This document shows positions 17,801 through 26,103 of a stretch of 64,000 nt of DNA, piece after piece. Origin of the DNA: Nitrospina sp. (GTDB taxonomy: Bacteria > Nitrospinota > Nitrospinia > Nitrospinales > JACRGP01). The notes under the pieces are model-generated. The model was not told where the DNA came from. It saw nothing but the letters and a program-made list of their open reading frames with translations, and searched no databases. The translations under genes were made by a program, and so were the position numbers. Position 1 is the first letter of the stretch; each line of letters opens with the position of its first letter. The DNA lies in NCBI GenBank assembly GCA_024648695.1, contig JACAVV010000029.1:1-64000 (forward strand), given 5' to 3'.

Positions 17801-18874
17801 ATGTCAGATTTCGATTACCACGAATGTTTTGGGATTCTTGCCCAACTTAAAGAATGTAAAAACCGAAAAGAACTCAAATCGGCTTTTAAATCCAGGCTCC
17901 TCCCGTTTTTTGAGTGTAGCATGGCCTTGATAGGATGGACGGATTCCCGCCGTGGGGGCGTACAAATCATTGAATGCTCGGGATTCAAGCAGTCAGATTA
18001 CCCCTTGATCAAGGATTATTTAAATTATGATCCAGTTGCAAAGTTATTGTTGACTGAGAAAAAGGCCATATCCCGAAGTAATAATTCTTCAAACTCTTCG
18101 TTGCAAATGGATGAAGATGAGGATGATTCCGGAAATTCATCGTCGTCCTTTTCCGAAAACCCTGACCTGGGTTATGGTAATGATTCGGATGCCGCCAACG
18201 ATTTTTTCAACCAGATGGAGAAACCTTTCACCATTAGAGATCTCAAATTTCTGGAATTAATGCGGCCTCATCTTTTGCATCTCATTAAAAACCTGATGAT
18301 CAAGGAAGAACTGGCCAAATATAAAAGTGCCACCGAAGCACTGGCGAATACGTCCAAAGCCATTGCCCTGCTTAGCAATGATTTACGGGTTTTGTTTTTT
18401 AATGAAGCCTTCAAGGACTTGTTTCATTTGCGCCCGAACCAGAAAGTGACCCAGGAATTGGCATCTGTATTTCAAAAAGAAAACAATAAAGTTCCAGACC
18501 CTGATGATGACGAGGACGAAAACAAGGAAGTGGAAATTCCTTTTTTCACCCTGGGAGATGGCATTTACAAGCTTACCTACACCCAACTGATACCAGAAGA
18601 AAAAATCGGTAAAAAGTTCTGGCTGTTAGGAATCACGCCCGCTACCGACCCCTACACCAAAATGAACACCCTGATGCAAAAGTCCGGGCTGACATGGCGG
18701 GAAATGGAAATCGGTTGTTTGATCCACGATGGCCTCGGGAAAAATGAAATCGCCGCCCGACTGTTCATCAGCCCGGATACGGTACGTACCCACCTGAAAA
18801 AAATCCACAAAAAACTGGGGGTGAATAACCGCACCCAACTGGTCGCCTTCCTCAACCAACACGCGGATCGTTAA
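17801..18874 (+). CDS. LuxR-type transcriptional regulator
   Basis: A 357-residue regulator. The C-terminal ~60 residues are a LuxR/GerE helix-turn-helix: LTWREMEIGCLIHDGLGKNE, then IAARLFISPDTVRTHLKKIH and KKLGVNNRTQLVAFL. Residues about 165-260 look PAS-like (SKAIALLSNDLRVLFFNEAF). The N-terminal ~90 residues are an unassigned sensory-like region with two or three cysteines. An unusually Ser/Asp/Asn-rich acidic linker (about residues 90-135) joins the parts, and a second acidic run (DPDDDEDENKEVE) lies near 225. There is no receiver domain, so activation is not by classical phosphotransfer at the N-terminus. It is monocistronic, and its targets are unknown. Confidence 0.8.
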   Translation: MSDFDYHECFGILAQLKECKNRKELKSAFKSRLLPFFECSMALIGWTDSRRGGVQIIECSGFKQSDYPLIKDYLNYDPVAKLLLTEKKAISRSNNSSNSSLQMDEDEDDSGNSSSSFSENPDLGYGNDSDAANDFFNQMEKPFTIRDLKFLELMRPHLLHLIKNLMIKEELAKYKSATEALANTSKAIALLSNDLRVLFFNEAFKDLFHLRPNQKVTQELASVFQKENNKVPDPDDDEDENKEVEIPFFTLGDGIYKLTYTQLIPEEKIGKKFWLLGITPATDPYTKMNTLMQKSGLTWREMEIGCLIHDGLGKNEIAARLFISPDTVRTHLKKIHKKLGVNNRTQLVAFLNQHADR

Positions 18875-19258
18875 TATCCTGGACCCAATCCTTGCGGGCT
18901 CACATTCTTTTTTTCCATAATTCCCCTGCCTAACACCTCAATTTACAACCTTTGGTCTTCCTGTTCTAAATTTCCTCAAACTTCGCATTTCGAAGCGTGC
19001 CAAGTGTTTACTTCCATCGCTTAGCGATACAACCAAGTCGTAACAATCGCTTTCAAGATAACGGTCGGATCTATTAAAGAACCCGAATAATGGATAAGAA
19101 GGTGGAAAACCAAAAATTAGTTTAAATTGGACAAAGAACTTATTGAGGACTCCAATTTGTGGGCCTTCGGGCTTAAAAAAGGAAAGAATCATCCCCCTCA
19201 TCCTTGCCTTCTCACGCGGGGGGGGGGGGGAGGGAATTAAAGTTTATTTATTTTATTA
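18875..19258. other. Intergenic region with decayed palindromic sequence and G-tract
   Basis: No gene is supported. An 87-codon minus frame (18938-19201) has no family resemblance. The part around 19190-19236 looks like a degraded inverted repeat flanking the 13-G tract. Confidence 0.45.
19218..19230 (+). repeat. Homopolymer of 13 G
   Basis: Thirteen consecutive G follow CTCACGC. This is the longest G-run seen in the window and prone to slippage in replication and sequencing. It lies just beyond the 3' end of the small minus-strand gene at 19259. Confidence 0.9.
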
Positions 19259-19423
19259 TTACTCATATTCAGCGTCTTGCTGTTCAGTCTGAGGCTTATC
19301 CTCGGTCAATCGGTTTTTCAGGGTTTTCCAGCTGGGATCTCTTTTGAAGGACCCGTTTTTATCGGCCGGAATTTTTTTTTCGACAAGAATAGTTTTGATG
19401 GTTTTTTTGCTTTCTGTGTCCAT
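19259..19423 (-). CDS. Small hydrophilic protein
   Basis: A 54-residue Lys/Glu/Asp-rich protein (MDTESKKTIKTILVEKKIPA...). No domain is recognised. The ATG at 19423 has GGAAGAG seven bases upstream. An in-frame TTG at 19447 is weaker. It is the last gene of a minus-strand set with the cyclic-nucleotide-binding protein (28 bp upstream) and the 141-residue protein. Function unknown. Confidence 0.5.
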   Translation of the reverse strand: MDTESKKTIKTILVEKKIPADKNGSFKRDPSWKTLKNRLTEDKPQTEQQDAEYE

Positions 19424-19451
19424 TGCTCGACTCTTCCATTCTTCCAAGGTT

Positions 19452-20030
19452 TCAGTTTAACTTCCCCTGAACTGCTTTTTTGATGGCATTCAATTCATTG
19501 CCCAAATTTTGAACGTTGCCTCCCAATCCCAGGATTCTGTTATTGATTTGCTGGTGTTTGAAAACGATTTGGTTCAGTTCATTTTTTAACTTGCAGATTT
19601 GTCCGTTCATTGAGTTTAACCTGCATGCTATTTCCTTGTTTAGCTGATCCTTTACTTTAGACAGTAATTTCGGTTCCAGTTTCTCAAACATTTCACTGTC
19701 TAACTTTAAGGCTATTAAATAGTCGCCCTTGACTTTCACATTGACCGATCTTGGGGAATGGAACAAAAATGACATTTCGCCAAAAATGGCGCCTGCCTCA
19801 AGGTCGTTTACTTCCACTTTTGGGGCCTCTTCTGTGGTTATGGTCCCAGTTCCCTTGAGGATAACGAATATCGATTGATCTTTCTGTCCTTCCCGTATGA
19901 CATAATCTCCGCTAATGTACTGGACGACATGCGATTCCACTTTGGAGATTTCCAGCTTCTCTTTTTCAGAAAAACCTTCAAAAAATGGGACATTTTCCAT
20001 AAAGTCCACAATTTCATTCTTGATAATCAT
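19452..20030 (-). CDS. Cyclic-nucleotide-binding-domain protein with C-terminal coiled coil
   Basis: A 192-residue cytoplasmic protein. Residues 8-115 form a CRP-type beta-roll: VPFFEGFSEKEKLEIS, SGDYVIREGQKDQSIFVILKG, and the phosphate-binding-cassette region GAIFGEMSFLFHSPRSVNV. The Arg-Ser end and the Gly-Glu pair suggest real nucleotide binding. Instead of a DNA-binding domain, residues 120-192 are a helical coiled coil (KVKDQLNKEIACRLNSMNGQ, then leucine/asparagine heptads). It should therefore work by oligomerising or binding a partner, possibly its co-transcribed neighbour upstream (11-bp gap). The start has AGAGGTG six bases upstream. Confidence 0.8.
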   Translation of the reverse strand: MIIKNEIVDFMENVPFFEGFSEKEKLEISKVESHVVQYISGDYVIREGQKDQSIFVILKGTGTITTEEAPKVEVNDLEAGAIFGEMSFLFHSPRSVNVKVKGDYLIALKLDSEMFEKLEPKLLSKVKDQLNKEIACRLNSMNGQICKLKNELNQIVFKHQQINNRILGLGGNVQNLGNELNAIKKAVQGKLN

Positions 20031-20041
20031 TTTTCACCTCT

Positions 20042-20467
20042 TTATCCTGCCACAATTTTTTCTTCACTGGATCCCAGCAAAAACTTTGCCAGTCCGGTGG
20101 GAAGGGTGCGGGTATTCAATACCATTTTGGATTCCCACATTCCCAATTGCTCGCCAATTTTGAAGGATGTATCGCGTCCTTTTAATGCCAGAGAAGTTTT
20201 AAATAGCGCTCCACCCACATTGCCAAATAATTTGTCAAAGGTTTTACGCACGCTTCCAACTTTTTCTTTGGAATCGCCGACGCCAAAAAAGTTTCCCACC
20301 CCAATTCCAAAACCAAAAATGTATCCGAGGGAAAAGCCTTTGAGCATTCTTTCGGAATATTTGGATTCATCAACCTGCCCAAAAGCTCCCATCACCATTT
20401 GGCTTTTAAGGAAGCGGGCTCCCGTTTCTACTATTTTTGAATTTTCTTGCTCCGTTAAAATATTCAT
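20042..20467 (-). CDS. Hypothetical protein with glycine-rich central helix
   Basis: A 141-residue protein with no recognised family. A Gly/Phe-rich stretch (FSLGYIFGFGIGVGNFFGVG) around residues 45-65 could insert into a membrane or pack in a helical bundle. The flanks are mixed helical, with SVRKTFDKLFGNVGGALF. The start is taken at the ATG at 20467, with TTG 12 bases earlier as alternative. It is the first gene of the operon with the cyclic-nucleotide-binding protein, so a functional link with that sensor is likely. Confidence 0.6.
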   Translation of the reverse strand: MNILTEQENSKIVETGARFLKSQMVMGAFGQVDESKYSERMLKGFSLGYIFGFGIGVGNFFGVGDSKEKVGSVRKTFDKLFGNVGGALFKTSLALKGRDTSFKIGEQLGMWESKMVLNTRTLPTGLAKFLLGSSEEKIVAG

Positions 20468-20630
20468 GACCCATTCCAATCTGAAAAATTTTTAAAATTC
20501 AATTATACCTTCTCAAAAGCAAAGGCTGTGCCAAAAACCAGAGAAAAACCACTGACTGGAATTAGGCCTTAAATTTCAATATGATAAAAAGTTTTAAAGA
20601 AAAGGGGAGAAGAAATCTCCAGCGCAAATA

Positions 20631-20659
20631 ATTTAACAATTACTGTAAAGGTGTTAAAT
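20631..20659. promoter_or_regulatory. 8-bp inverted repeat upstream of the cNMP-sensor operon
   Basis: ATTTAACA (20631-20638) and TGTTAAAT (20652-20659) are perfect arms 13 bp apart, about 165 bp upstream of the first gene at 20467. It could be a regulator site or, read on the plus strand where TTTTT follows, a weak AT-rich hairpin. Confidence 0.35.
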
Positions 20660-20696
20660 TTTTATACGGTACGTCGGAGGGTTTGCATTTTATTAT

Positions 20697-20715
20697 AAGC
20701 CCGAGGGGAGGGCTT
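20697..20715. terminator. Hairpin at the end of the AI-2E-type permease gene
   Basis: AAGCCC (20697-20702) pairs with GGGCTT (20710-20715) across a seven-base loop. TTCTTT follows on the plus strand and an AT-rich stretch on the minus strand. It lies just after the minus-strand permease stop, so it may end that operon, although its better T-tract points the other way. Confidence 0.4.
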
Positions 20716-20719
20716 TTCT

Positions 20720-21790
20720 TTAGCTGTTAAAGAGTTCCGACTTCTTGTAAGCCACCAGGCTTCGCTTTAGAACAACATTCAAAACGGCGGCAATGGGGAC
20801 GGCCAGTAATATTCCGAGTATTCCGAAAAATTCTGCACCTATCAAAACGGCTAACATGATGATTACCGGGTGCAGGCCAATTTGATCACCTACAACCCGA
20901 GGTGTGATTACCATGCCCTCCAACGCCTGCACTATGGCAAACACGGCGATGACTCCAACCAGTGGCAGGATTTCCTGATACTGTAAAAAGGTCAAAACTA
21001 TGGCAGGAAGGAAACCGAATACCAGTCCCAGGTAAGGCACCATATTGGCGTATCCTGCAAGGATTCCAATAAACAGGCTCAATGGGGTTCCGCAGATGAA
21101 CAGTCCGAGACAATACAACAACGCCATGAGGGTGGCGACCATCAATTGTCCGCGAACAAACTTGGACAGGGTTTGGTTGATTTCCCTGGATACCTCCAGC
21201 ACGGGGTCGCGAAAACGGTGGGGTATGATGTTCACCAGTTTATCCAGAATGATATCGTAATCGCGCAGTAAGTAAAACAGGGCTACGGGAATTAAAATAA
21301 CATTGATCATCATCATGACAATGTTCAGCAGACCTGAAAGGGAACCCCATACAAATTTTGAAAGACCGGATACGATTTTAAGCGGAAGTTCGCCGAACTT
21401 TTTTATGCCTTCATTCAGAAAAGCCTGGACCCGCGCCGAATCCAGGCCGGATACCTGATCCAATAACGGCTGGACCCACCCTTGCATGATTCCAATATAG
21501 TCGGGAATGTTTTCCATCAGGTGGTGGACCTGATACTGAAACACGGGAATGAACACCATCCCGCCCAGAAACAGAGATAAAAACAGGGCAAACAGTACGA
21601 CTACAATCCCTAGCGAACGGGAGATCTTGTGTTTTTCCAGGCGGTCGATCAAAGGGTCCAGGAGATAAGCCAGGGCAAAGGCAATAGCAAAAGGGGTCAC
21701 GGTACGACGGATAAAATACAGCAGAACCAAAAATGCTGTGATTCCTCCAAGGAAAAACCAGATTTGCCTTGTGGTCCGGGACTCATCCAT
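20720..21790 (-). CDS. AI-2E family (PerM/UPF0118) membrane transporter
   Basis: A 356-residue inner-membrane protein with about eight hydrophobic segments. Family marks include an N-terminal pair of helices (FLGGITAFLVLLYFIRR), PFAIAFALAYLLDPLIDRLE, the loop GLFICGTPLSLFIGILAGYA and NMVPYLG, and the end region VITPRVVGDQIGLHPVIIML. Members export autoinducer-2 or act as sodium/proton antiporters, and the substrate here is open. The gene begins one base after the stop of the exported hypothetical gene, with GGAGG inside that gene, so translation is coupled. It is the last gene of the dcd-scpB-rluB set. Confidence 0.88.
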   Translation of the reverse strand: MDESRTTRQIWFFLGGITAFLVLLYFIRRTVTPFAIAFALAYLLDPLIDRLEKHKISRSLGIVVVLFALFLSLFLGGMVFIPVFQYQVHHLMENIPDYIGIMQGWVQPLLDQVSGLDSARVQAFLNEGIKKFGELPLKIVSGLSKFVWGSLSGLLNIVMMMINVILIPVALFYLLRDYDIILDKLVNIIPHRFRDPVLEVSREINQTLSKFVRGQLMVATLMALLYCLGLFICGTPLSLFIGILAGYANMVPYLGLVFGFLPAIVLTFLQYQEILPLVGVIAVFAIVQALEGMVITPRVVGDQIGLHPVIIMLAVLIGAEFFGILGILLAVPIAAVLNVVLKRSLVAYKKSELFNS

Positions 21791-21791
21791 A

Positions 21792-22814
21792 TTAAAGGTC
21801 CTCCATCAATGCCGGGACTGCGGGTTTCGGGGGCGAGGGTGTTTGCTGGGGGGAACCTGTTATTTTTGGAGCGGATTTTGCTACAGGCTTCGGATTCCAA
21901 TAATTTTTAATGGATGTTTGAAAAAAGCCGGCGAGTTTATTGGCGACAATCTCGAACGCCTGGTTTTCAGCATCTTCCAGACTGCCCGCCTGGGCACTTG
22001 CAAAATCGCTTTTGGCCGCCACCATTCGCATCTTGATCGAGGAAATGGCTTTCAGGTTCAAACTCACCTGAACAGATTGATCGCCGGGATTGTCTCCATC
22101 GCGCGGAGTGGATACAGCATTGCCAACAAGAACGATATCGACGCCCGCCGCCATTCCAATATCGGTGGCGGCAGAAATGTCTCCGCGGGCGGCACTCAAA
22201 ACGGTTTCTTCCGAAATGGAGTCACGAACCAAATCGCGCTTGACCACGTTGATACCGGAGGCGATGAACTGCTCCACCAGATGCGCTTCGGAAAGAGGAA
22301 ACATCTCCCAAAAGGAGGCGAATTCAATAGACGCCGTACTCTTTTCGTTGACTAAAATGATGATGGCATTGCCGCCTCCCTTATTCGCCAATACCCCGAG
22401 TGCTCCCAATTGTTTGCGCAGGGAATCCATGAAAAAGGTCACTTCCAGTTCCACCCCACTGGTTTGTGTATCGAAATCATCAAACGCTTCCAAAAACCGG
22501 TAAGTGCGCACAAATTGACGGGATTTCCTTAAAATTCGCTCCAGCTTTTTGAAGTTGGCTTCGAACTCATCTTCCCCAAGTATATCGATCAGCGCATCTT
22601 CCATTGCTTTGCGAAAGGCTTGATTAACCGCCGCCTGACGACCTCTCTTATAGTTTTCGTCTGTCACATTTGCCTGGCCCACTGATTCAAAAGTAGATTG
22701 AAACACAGTGCGGGCATCCGCGTGGGCCGGCAAAGTCCATAAAGAAAAAAAACCGACCCAAACCAGGGCCAGACGGACCTGCCATATCAGACTAAATATT
22801 GAATATTTTATCAT
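21792..22814 (-). CDS. Exported protein of unknown function
   Basis: A 340-residue protein with a signal peptide (FFSLWTLPAHADA). Residues 50-130 are helical and resemble the N-terminal part of flagellar-assembly-T or DUF2066-like periplasmic proteins (AAVNQAFRKAMEDALIDILG). The middle has ELEVTFFMDSLRKQLGALGV and a Gly-rich NKGGGNAIIILVNEK segment, followed by DIVLVGNAV. The C-terminus is a Pro/Ser-rich tail. It overlaps rluB by one base (TGATG) and is followed one base later by the permease gene, so all three are translated together. A periplasmic or outer-membrane-associated role is likely. No activity is assigned. Confidence 0.65.
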   Translation of the reverse strand: MIKYSIFSLIWQVRLALVWVGFFSLWTLPAHADARTVFQSTFESVGQANVTDENYKRGRQAAVNQAFRKAMEDALIDILGEDEFEANFKKLERILRKSRQFVRTYRFLEAFDDFDTQTSGVELEVTFFMDSLRKQLGALGVLANKGGGNAIIILVNEKSTASIEFASFWEMFPLSEAHLVEQFIASGINVVKRDLVRDSISEETVLSAARGDISAATDIGMAAGVDIVLVGNAVSTPRDGDNPGDQSVQVSLNLKAISSIKMRMVAAKSDFASAQAGSLEDAENQAFEIVANKLAGFFQTSIKNYWNPKPVAKSAPKITGSPQQTPSPPKPAVPALMEDL

Positions 22815-23533
22815 CAGGAAACCAGGGTTTTTAAGGATTCGATCTCTTTGCGGGTCAGGTAACGAAATTGTCCAAGAGGCAAACCGATCAGATTTAATGA
22901 AGCGAAGTGTGTACGCTTTAATTTAATCACAGGAAAGCCCACGCCTTCACAAACTCTTTTGATATGGCGGTTTTTTCCTTCCACCAGTTTCATGGTCAAA
23001 AAACAGTTCTTGCCGCTCGACCGTATCACATGGACGCGCATGGGGGCCGTGACAACTCCGTCCAAAGGATACCCCCCGCGAAGTTTATCCAACACCTTTT
23101 CATCGGGGACTCCGCGCACTTTAACCTGATAAGTCCTCCAGACCTTGTATTTTGGGTTCAGTAATTTTTCGGACAACTCGCCGTCGTTGGTAAACAGTAA
23201 AACGCCCTGTGTATTGTAATCCAACCGACCCACAGGAAACACGCGTTCAGGAACTTTCTTGATGCAGTCCATGACCGTCGAGCGTTTCCGGTCGTCTTTA
23301 GTGGTGGTCACGCAATTGGGAGGCTTGTTCAGAATCAAGTACACTTTTTTCTTGATTGAAGGTAAGGCCCGTCCACGCACTATAATACGGTCGGTTTCGG
23401 GGTCCGCCAGGGTCCCCAGCCGTTTTTCGGGCTGACCGTTGACGTGAACCTTTCCCTGAGTGATCCATTCCTCTGCCTGTCGGCGCGAGGCTAAACCCGC
23501 ATTGGCTATAATTTTTTGAAGTCTGATTTTCAT
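22814..23533 (-). CDS. rluB: rRNA pseudouridine synthase (RluB/RsuA family)
   Basis: A 239-residue enzyme that isomerises a uridine in 23S (RluB-type) or 16S (RsuA-type) rRNA. An N-terminal S4 RNA-binding domain (RLQKIIANAGLASRRQAEEW) is followed by the catalytic domain with YLILNKPPNCVTT and the catalytic Asp in VGRLDYNTQGVLLFTNDG. The C-terminal marks GKNRHIKRVCEGVGFPV and LKRTHFA are present. Adjacency to scpB is widely conserved for rluB, which favours RluB over RsuA. No ribosome site is obvious before the ATG. Confidence 0.9.
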   Translation of the reverse strand: MKIRLQKIIANAGLASRRQAEEWITQGKVHVNGQPEKRLGTLADPETDRIIVRGRALPSIKKKVYLILNKPPNCVTTTKDDRKRSTVMDCIKKVPERVFPVGRLDYNTQGVLLFTNDGELSEKLLNPKYKVWRTYQVKVRGVPDEKVLDKLRGGYPLDGVVTAPMRVHVIRSSGKNCFLTMKLVEGKNRHIKRVCEGVGFPVIKLKRTHFASLNLIGLPLGQFRYLTRKEIESLKTLVS

Positions 23534-23595
23534 TATTTATCCGAGGGTGACAACGGTTGCAAATTGAATGAATCCAGACAATGGGGATCAGACAA

Positions 23596-24429
23596 TCAGT
23601 TTTCGGGGTTTAAGGGGTCTGCATTTTCAGCTTCTTCAATTTCTTCCGGCATTTCCGGTTCTTCAGTTTTCCGGGATTCTTCAATATCCTCAGTATCTTC
23701 AGTTTCCATCATCTCCGGAGGACTCTCATCTTCAGGATAAATAATGCCTTCTGTTGAACCCGTTTCTACCATGGCTTCGTTGATTGTCGATATTTCATTT
23801 TCCACTATTTCATCTGGCCGGGATTCAACAGCTTCCTCCTCAGCGAATGGGAGGGAACCCTGAGTGTGTTCAACCCCATCACCTTCCAACTCACCCAAAT
23901 TCAGATCGTCCAGAGTTGGCAGATCACTCAAATCTTTCAGGCCGAAATATTCGAGAAACTTGCGGGTGGTGCGATACATTACCGGTCGCCCCGGCACCTT
24001 TTTTCTGCCGGCAGGAGTGATGACCTTTTTTTCCAGGAGGGTTTTAATGACGCCCCCGGAATCCACGCCACGGATCTCGTCCACCTCCGCCCGCGTGAGC
24101 GGCTGTTTGTAAGCGATGATGGACAAGGTATCGAGAGCCGGTTGAGACAATTTGGAAGTTTTGTCGAGCTTCAAAAATTTCTTGAGCCACTCGGAATATT
24201 CCCCTCGTGTACATAACTGGTAACCACCGGCTACCATAATGATTTGAAGGTTTCTCTCATCGTAATCGCTTTGCAACTCCTCCAGTGATTCCTGCAATTC
24301 CTCTTTGGGAACCGTGTTCTGGAAGGTGTCCAGTAAATGGGTCACGGTCACCGGTTGATCCGAAGCCAAAAGGATATTTTCCAGAATGCCTTTTAATTGG
24401 TCCCGTTGTACGGGGGATTCTTCAATCAT
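23596..24429 (-). CDS. scpB: Segregation and condensation protein ScpB
   Basis: A 277-residue kleisin-interacting subunit of the SMC-ScpA-ScpB condensin complex, active in chromosome organisation. The two winged-helix domains are visible: LKGILENILLASDQPVTVTH to ELQ, and TLSIIAYKQPLTRAEVDEIR, then DSGGVIKTLLEKKVI and GRPVMYRTTRKFLEYFGL. After residue 180 comes an unusually long acidic tail (~95 residues rich in Glu, Pro and Thr). The core is typical in length. scpA is not in the window. dcd takes the position before scpB. Confidence 0.92.
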   Translation of the reverse strand: MIEESPVQRDQLKGILENILLASDQPVTVTHLLDTFQNTVPKEELQESLEELQSDYDERNLQIIMVAGGYQLCTRGEYSEWLKKFLKLDKTSKLSQPALDTLSIIAYKQPLTRAEVDEIRGVDSGGVIKTLLEKKVITPAGRKKVPGRPVMYRTTRKFLEYFGLKDLSDLPTLDDLNLGELEGDGVEHTQGSLPFAEEEAVESRPDEIVENEISTINEAMVETGSTEGIIYPEDESPPEMMETEDTEDIEESRKTEEPEMPEEIEEAENADPLNPEN

Positions 24430-24463
24430 TGTCTCGGGTGCCTCAAATCTTTATTGCGGGTTT

Positions 24464-25642
24464 TTAGGGAGATTTAAAATATTTGCTCAGTGCCAGGTTT
24501 TGGGATTGGTAATGCGAGCTTATTTTAGACCCATAAACACGGGAGGGAACTTCAATCACCTTTTCAAACTTTAAGCGGCAAAAGGTTTGCCCGTCTTCCA
24601 CCATAAATGGAACGTCATGCGGTCGAACTTCCATCACCGCCCGGGTACCTTGTCCGGTTTTCGATTTACCTCCATGCCAGCCGAATCCGGGATCGAAGAA
24701 GCCGGCATAGTGAGTCCGTAATTCGCCGCTGTTAGGCTCATAAGCGATCATTTCCGCCAGAAGATGCGGCCAAATGCACACTTTTTCCTTCGATACCATA
24801 ATGTAAAAGTTTTCCGGTTCCAGGATCAAGCGATTTTTTTTTTGGCGTTGAATGGGTTCCCAGAAATCCTTCGGATTGTAATGGTCCACCTTGGTCAAAT
24901 CCAGCACGCAACTGTTGGATTTGGCCTTGTAGGCAATGGTGTCGTCCTTTTTGGTTCCCGCCAGATCCACTCCGATAAACAGGCCTCCATCGATTTTAAC
25001 CTCGTTTACAGGAACGGCTTTTTTCCCCTGTCCCTCAAACAACATGGGCGACTTTTTATATTCTCCCTTTAATGTGGCATCGGAAAGATGCGGGTTGCCC
25101 TGAAACAGACGCAGTTGGTTGAGCGCCAGGCCTTCCACCACCCGGACCGGAAAGGACCGCGAAATGATCTCAAGATACATTTTTCCTCGATAACCTGGAA
25201 TAATTTCGTCAAATCGGTATCCATGATCTATGATAACGCGAGTGAACATGTCGAGTCGGCCCGTGGAACTTTTGGGATTGGTTCTGCCATGCAGCGTTGG
25301 CGGAAGGTCCAGTTCTTCGGCAAGGGGAATCAGGTAAATGGCGCCTTTTTCAAGAATGCCGCCATCGCGCAGGTCAACCTCGTACAGTTTTAAATCCTTG
25401 AGTTTGGATTCAACGGTTTCGTTTTCAGGTAAAAAACTGCTCTGAATCCGGTAGGCTTTTTCCCCCAGGCGCAGGTCCAGGCTCACCGGTTGGAACTGTG
25501 ACGGCACCAGGGTCTTGTCGCTATGGACCATTCCCTGATGGTAAGCCAGCTCGATGTATTGGTCGTTCAAGTAACCCGATTTTTTTTTCAAAGATTTCTG
25601 TAAGTCCCGTGCCAAGTGAGTTTTAGCGCTTAATGGTTTCAT
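24464..25642 (-). CDS. dcd: 2'-deoxycytidine 5'-triphosphate deaminase, long two-domain form
   Basis: A 392-residue protein, about twice the classical dCTP deaminase (about 190). It converts dCTP to dUTP for thymidylate synthesis. The first domain carries DLRLGEKAYRI, HGRTNPKSSTGRLDMF and GYRGKMYLEIISRSFPV, holding the equivalents of the catalytic Glu and the substrate Arg/Ser. The second repeats the beta-roll with DPGFGWHGG and TRAVMEVRPHDVPFMVEDGQ. Tandem versions are known in alpha- and deltaproteobacteria. It starts the minus-strand set leading into scpB, with a 34-bp gap. Confidence 0.87.
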   Translation of the reverse strand: MKPLSAKTHLARDLQKSLKKKSGYLNDQYIELAYHQGMVHSDKTLVPSQFQPVSLDLRLGEKAYRIQSSFLPENETVESKLKDLKLYEVDLRDGGILEKGAIYLIPLAEELDLPPTLHGRTNPKSSTGRLDMFTRVIIDHGYRFDEIIPGYRGKMYLEIISRSFPVRVVEGLALNQLRLFQGNPHLSDATLKGEYKKSPMLFEGQGKKAVPVNEVKIDGGLFIGVDLAGTKKDDTIAYKAKSNSCVLDLTKVDHYNPKDFWEPIQRQKKNRLILEPENFYIMVSKEKVCIWPHLLAEMIAYEPNSGELRTHYAGFFDPGFGWHGGKSKTGQGTRAVMEVRPHDVPFMVEDGQTFCRLKFEKVIEVPSRVYGSKISSHYQSQNLALSKYFKSP

Positions 25643-25714
25643 ATTGAAGAAAATGAGGTGTGCATTGGAGGGTGAAAACCGCTTTATTCCCTTTATATTA
25701 CTGGGAAATTAGGA

Positions 25715-25744
25715 TTGACAGGTGATTCGCTGGTATGATTTAAT
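25715..25744 (+). promoter_or_regulatory. Sigma-70-type promoter for the FmdB-like gene
   Basis: TTGACA (25715-25720), an 18-bp spacer and TTTAAT (25739-25744) stand about 45 bases before the ATG at 25788. Confidence 0.6.
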
Positions 25745-25787
25745 CCTAACAATCATAACATTTCAAGCAAATTTATCAGAAAAAACC

Positions 25788-26036
25788 ATGCCTCTCTACG
25801 AATATCAATGTGACGAATGCGGTGAGGAATTCACTCTCCTGCAATCGATTTCCGCCGACCAGGATAAAACGCAATGCGAACATTGCGACTCCACTCAGGT
25901 GCGGCGTAAATTTTCCAGTTTTGCATCAAAAGTGATTGGAGGGACGCCAAAAACCTCCAAGCCGGTTTCGGAAAAAGATTATCCCAATCAAGACGTGTTC
26001 AAGCTTCCTATCCCCAGACTGAGATCGGAATTATAA
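25788..26036 (+). CDS. FmdB-family zinc-ribbon protein
   Basis: An 82-residue protein that opens with the FmdB pattern MPLYEYQCDECGEEFTLLQS. A second Cys pair follows in CEHCDSTQVRRKFSS, giving a C-x2-C...C-x2-C zinc ribbon. FmdB-like proteins are putative regulators. The tail (SEKDYPNQDVFKLPIP) is unassigned. The ATG at 25788 is chosen because the family begins exactly there. An in-frame upstream start would add 22 unrelated residues and cover the promoter. Monocistronic. Confidence 0.85.
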   Translation: MPLYEYQCDECGEEFTLLQSISADQDKTQCEHCDSTQVRRKFSSFASKVIGGTPKTSKPVSEKDYPNQDVFKLPIPRLRSEL

Positions 26037-26103
26037 TTCCTTTGCTCTTATACCACATTCATCGCGGGTTCGGGGAACCAATTTCTCCTGCATCAAGGGT
26101 ACT

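Noticed and set aside
18938-19201. 87-codon minus-strand frame ending before the G-tract
   Set aside because: A plausible AAGG lies upstream, but the protein matches no family and overlaps palindromic repeat debris.
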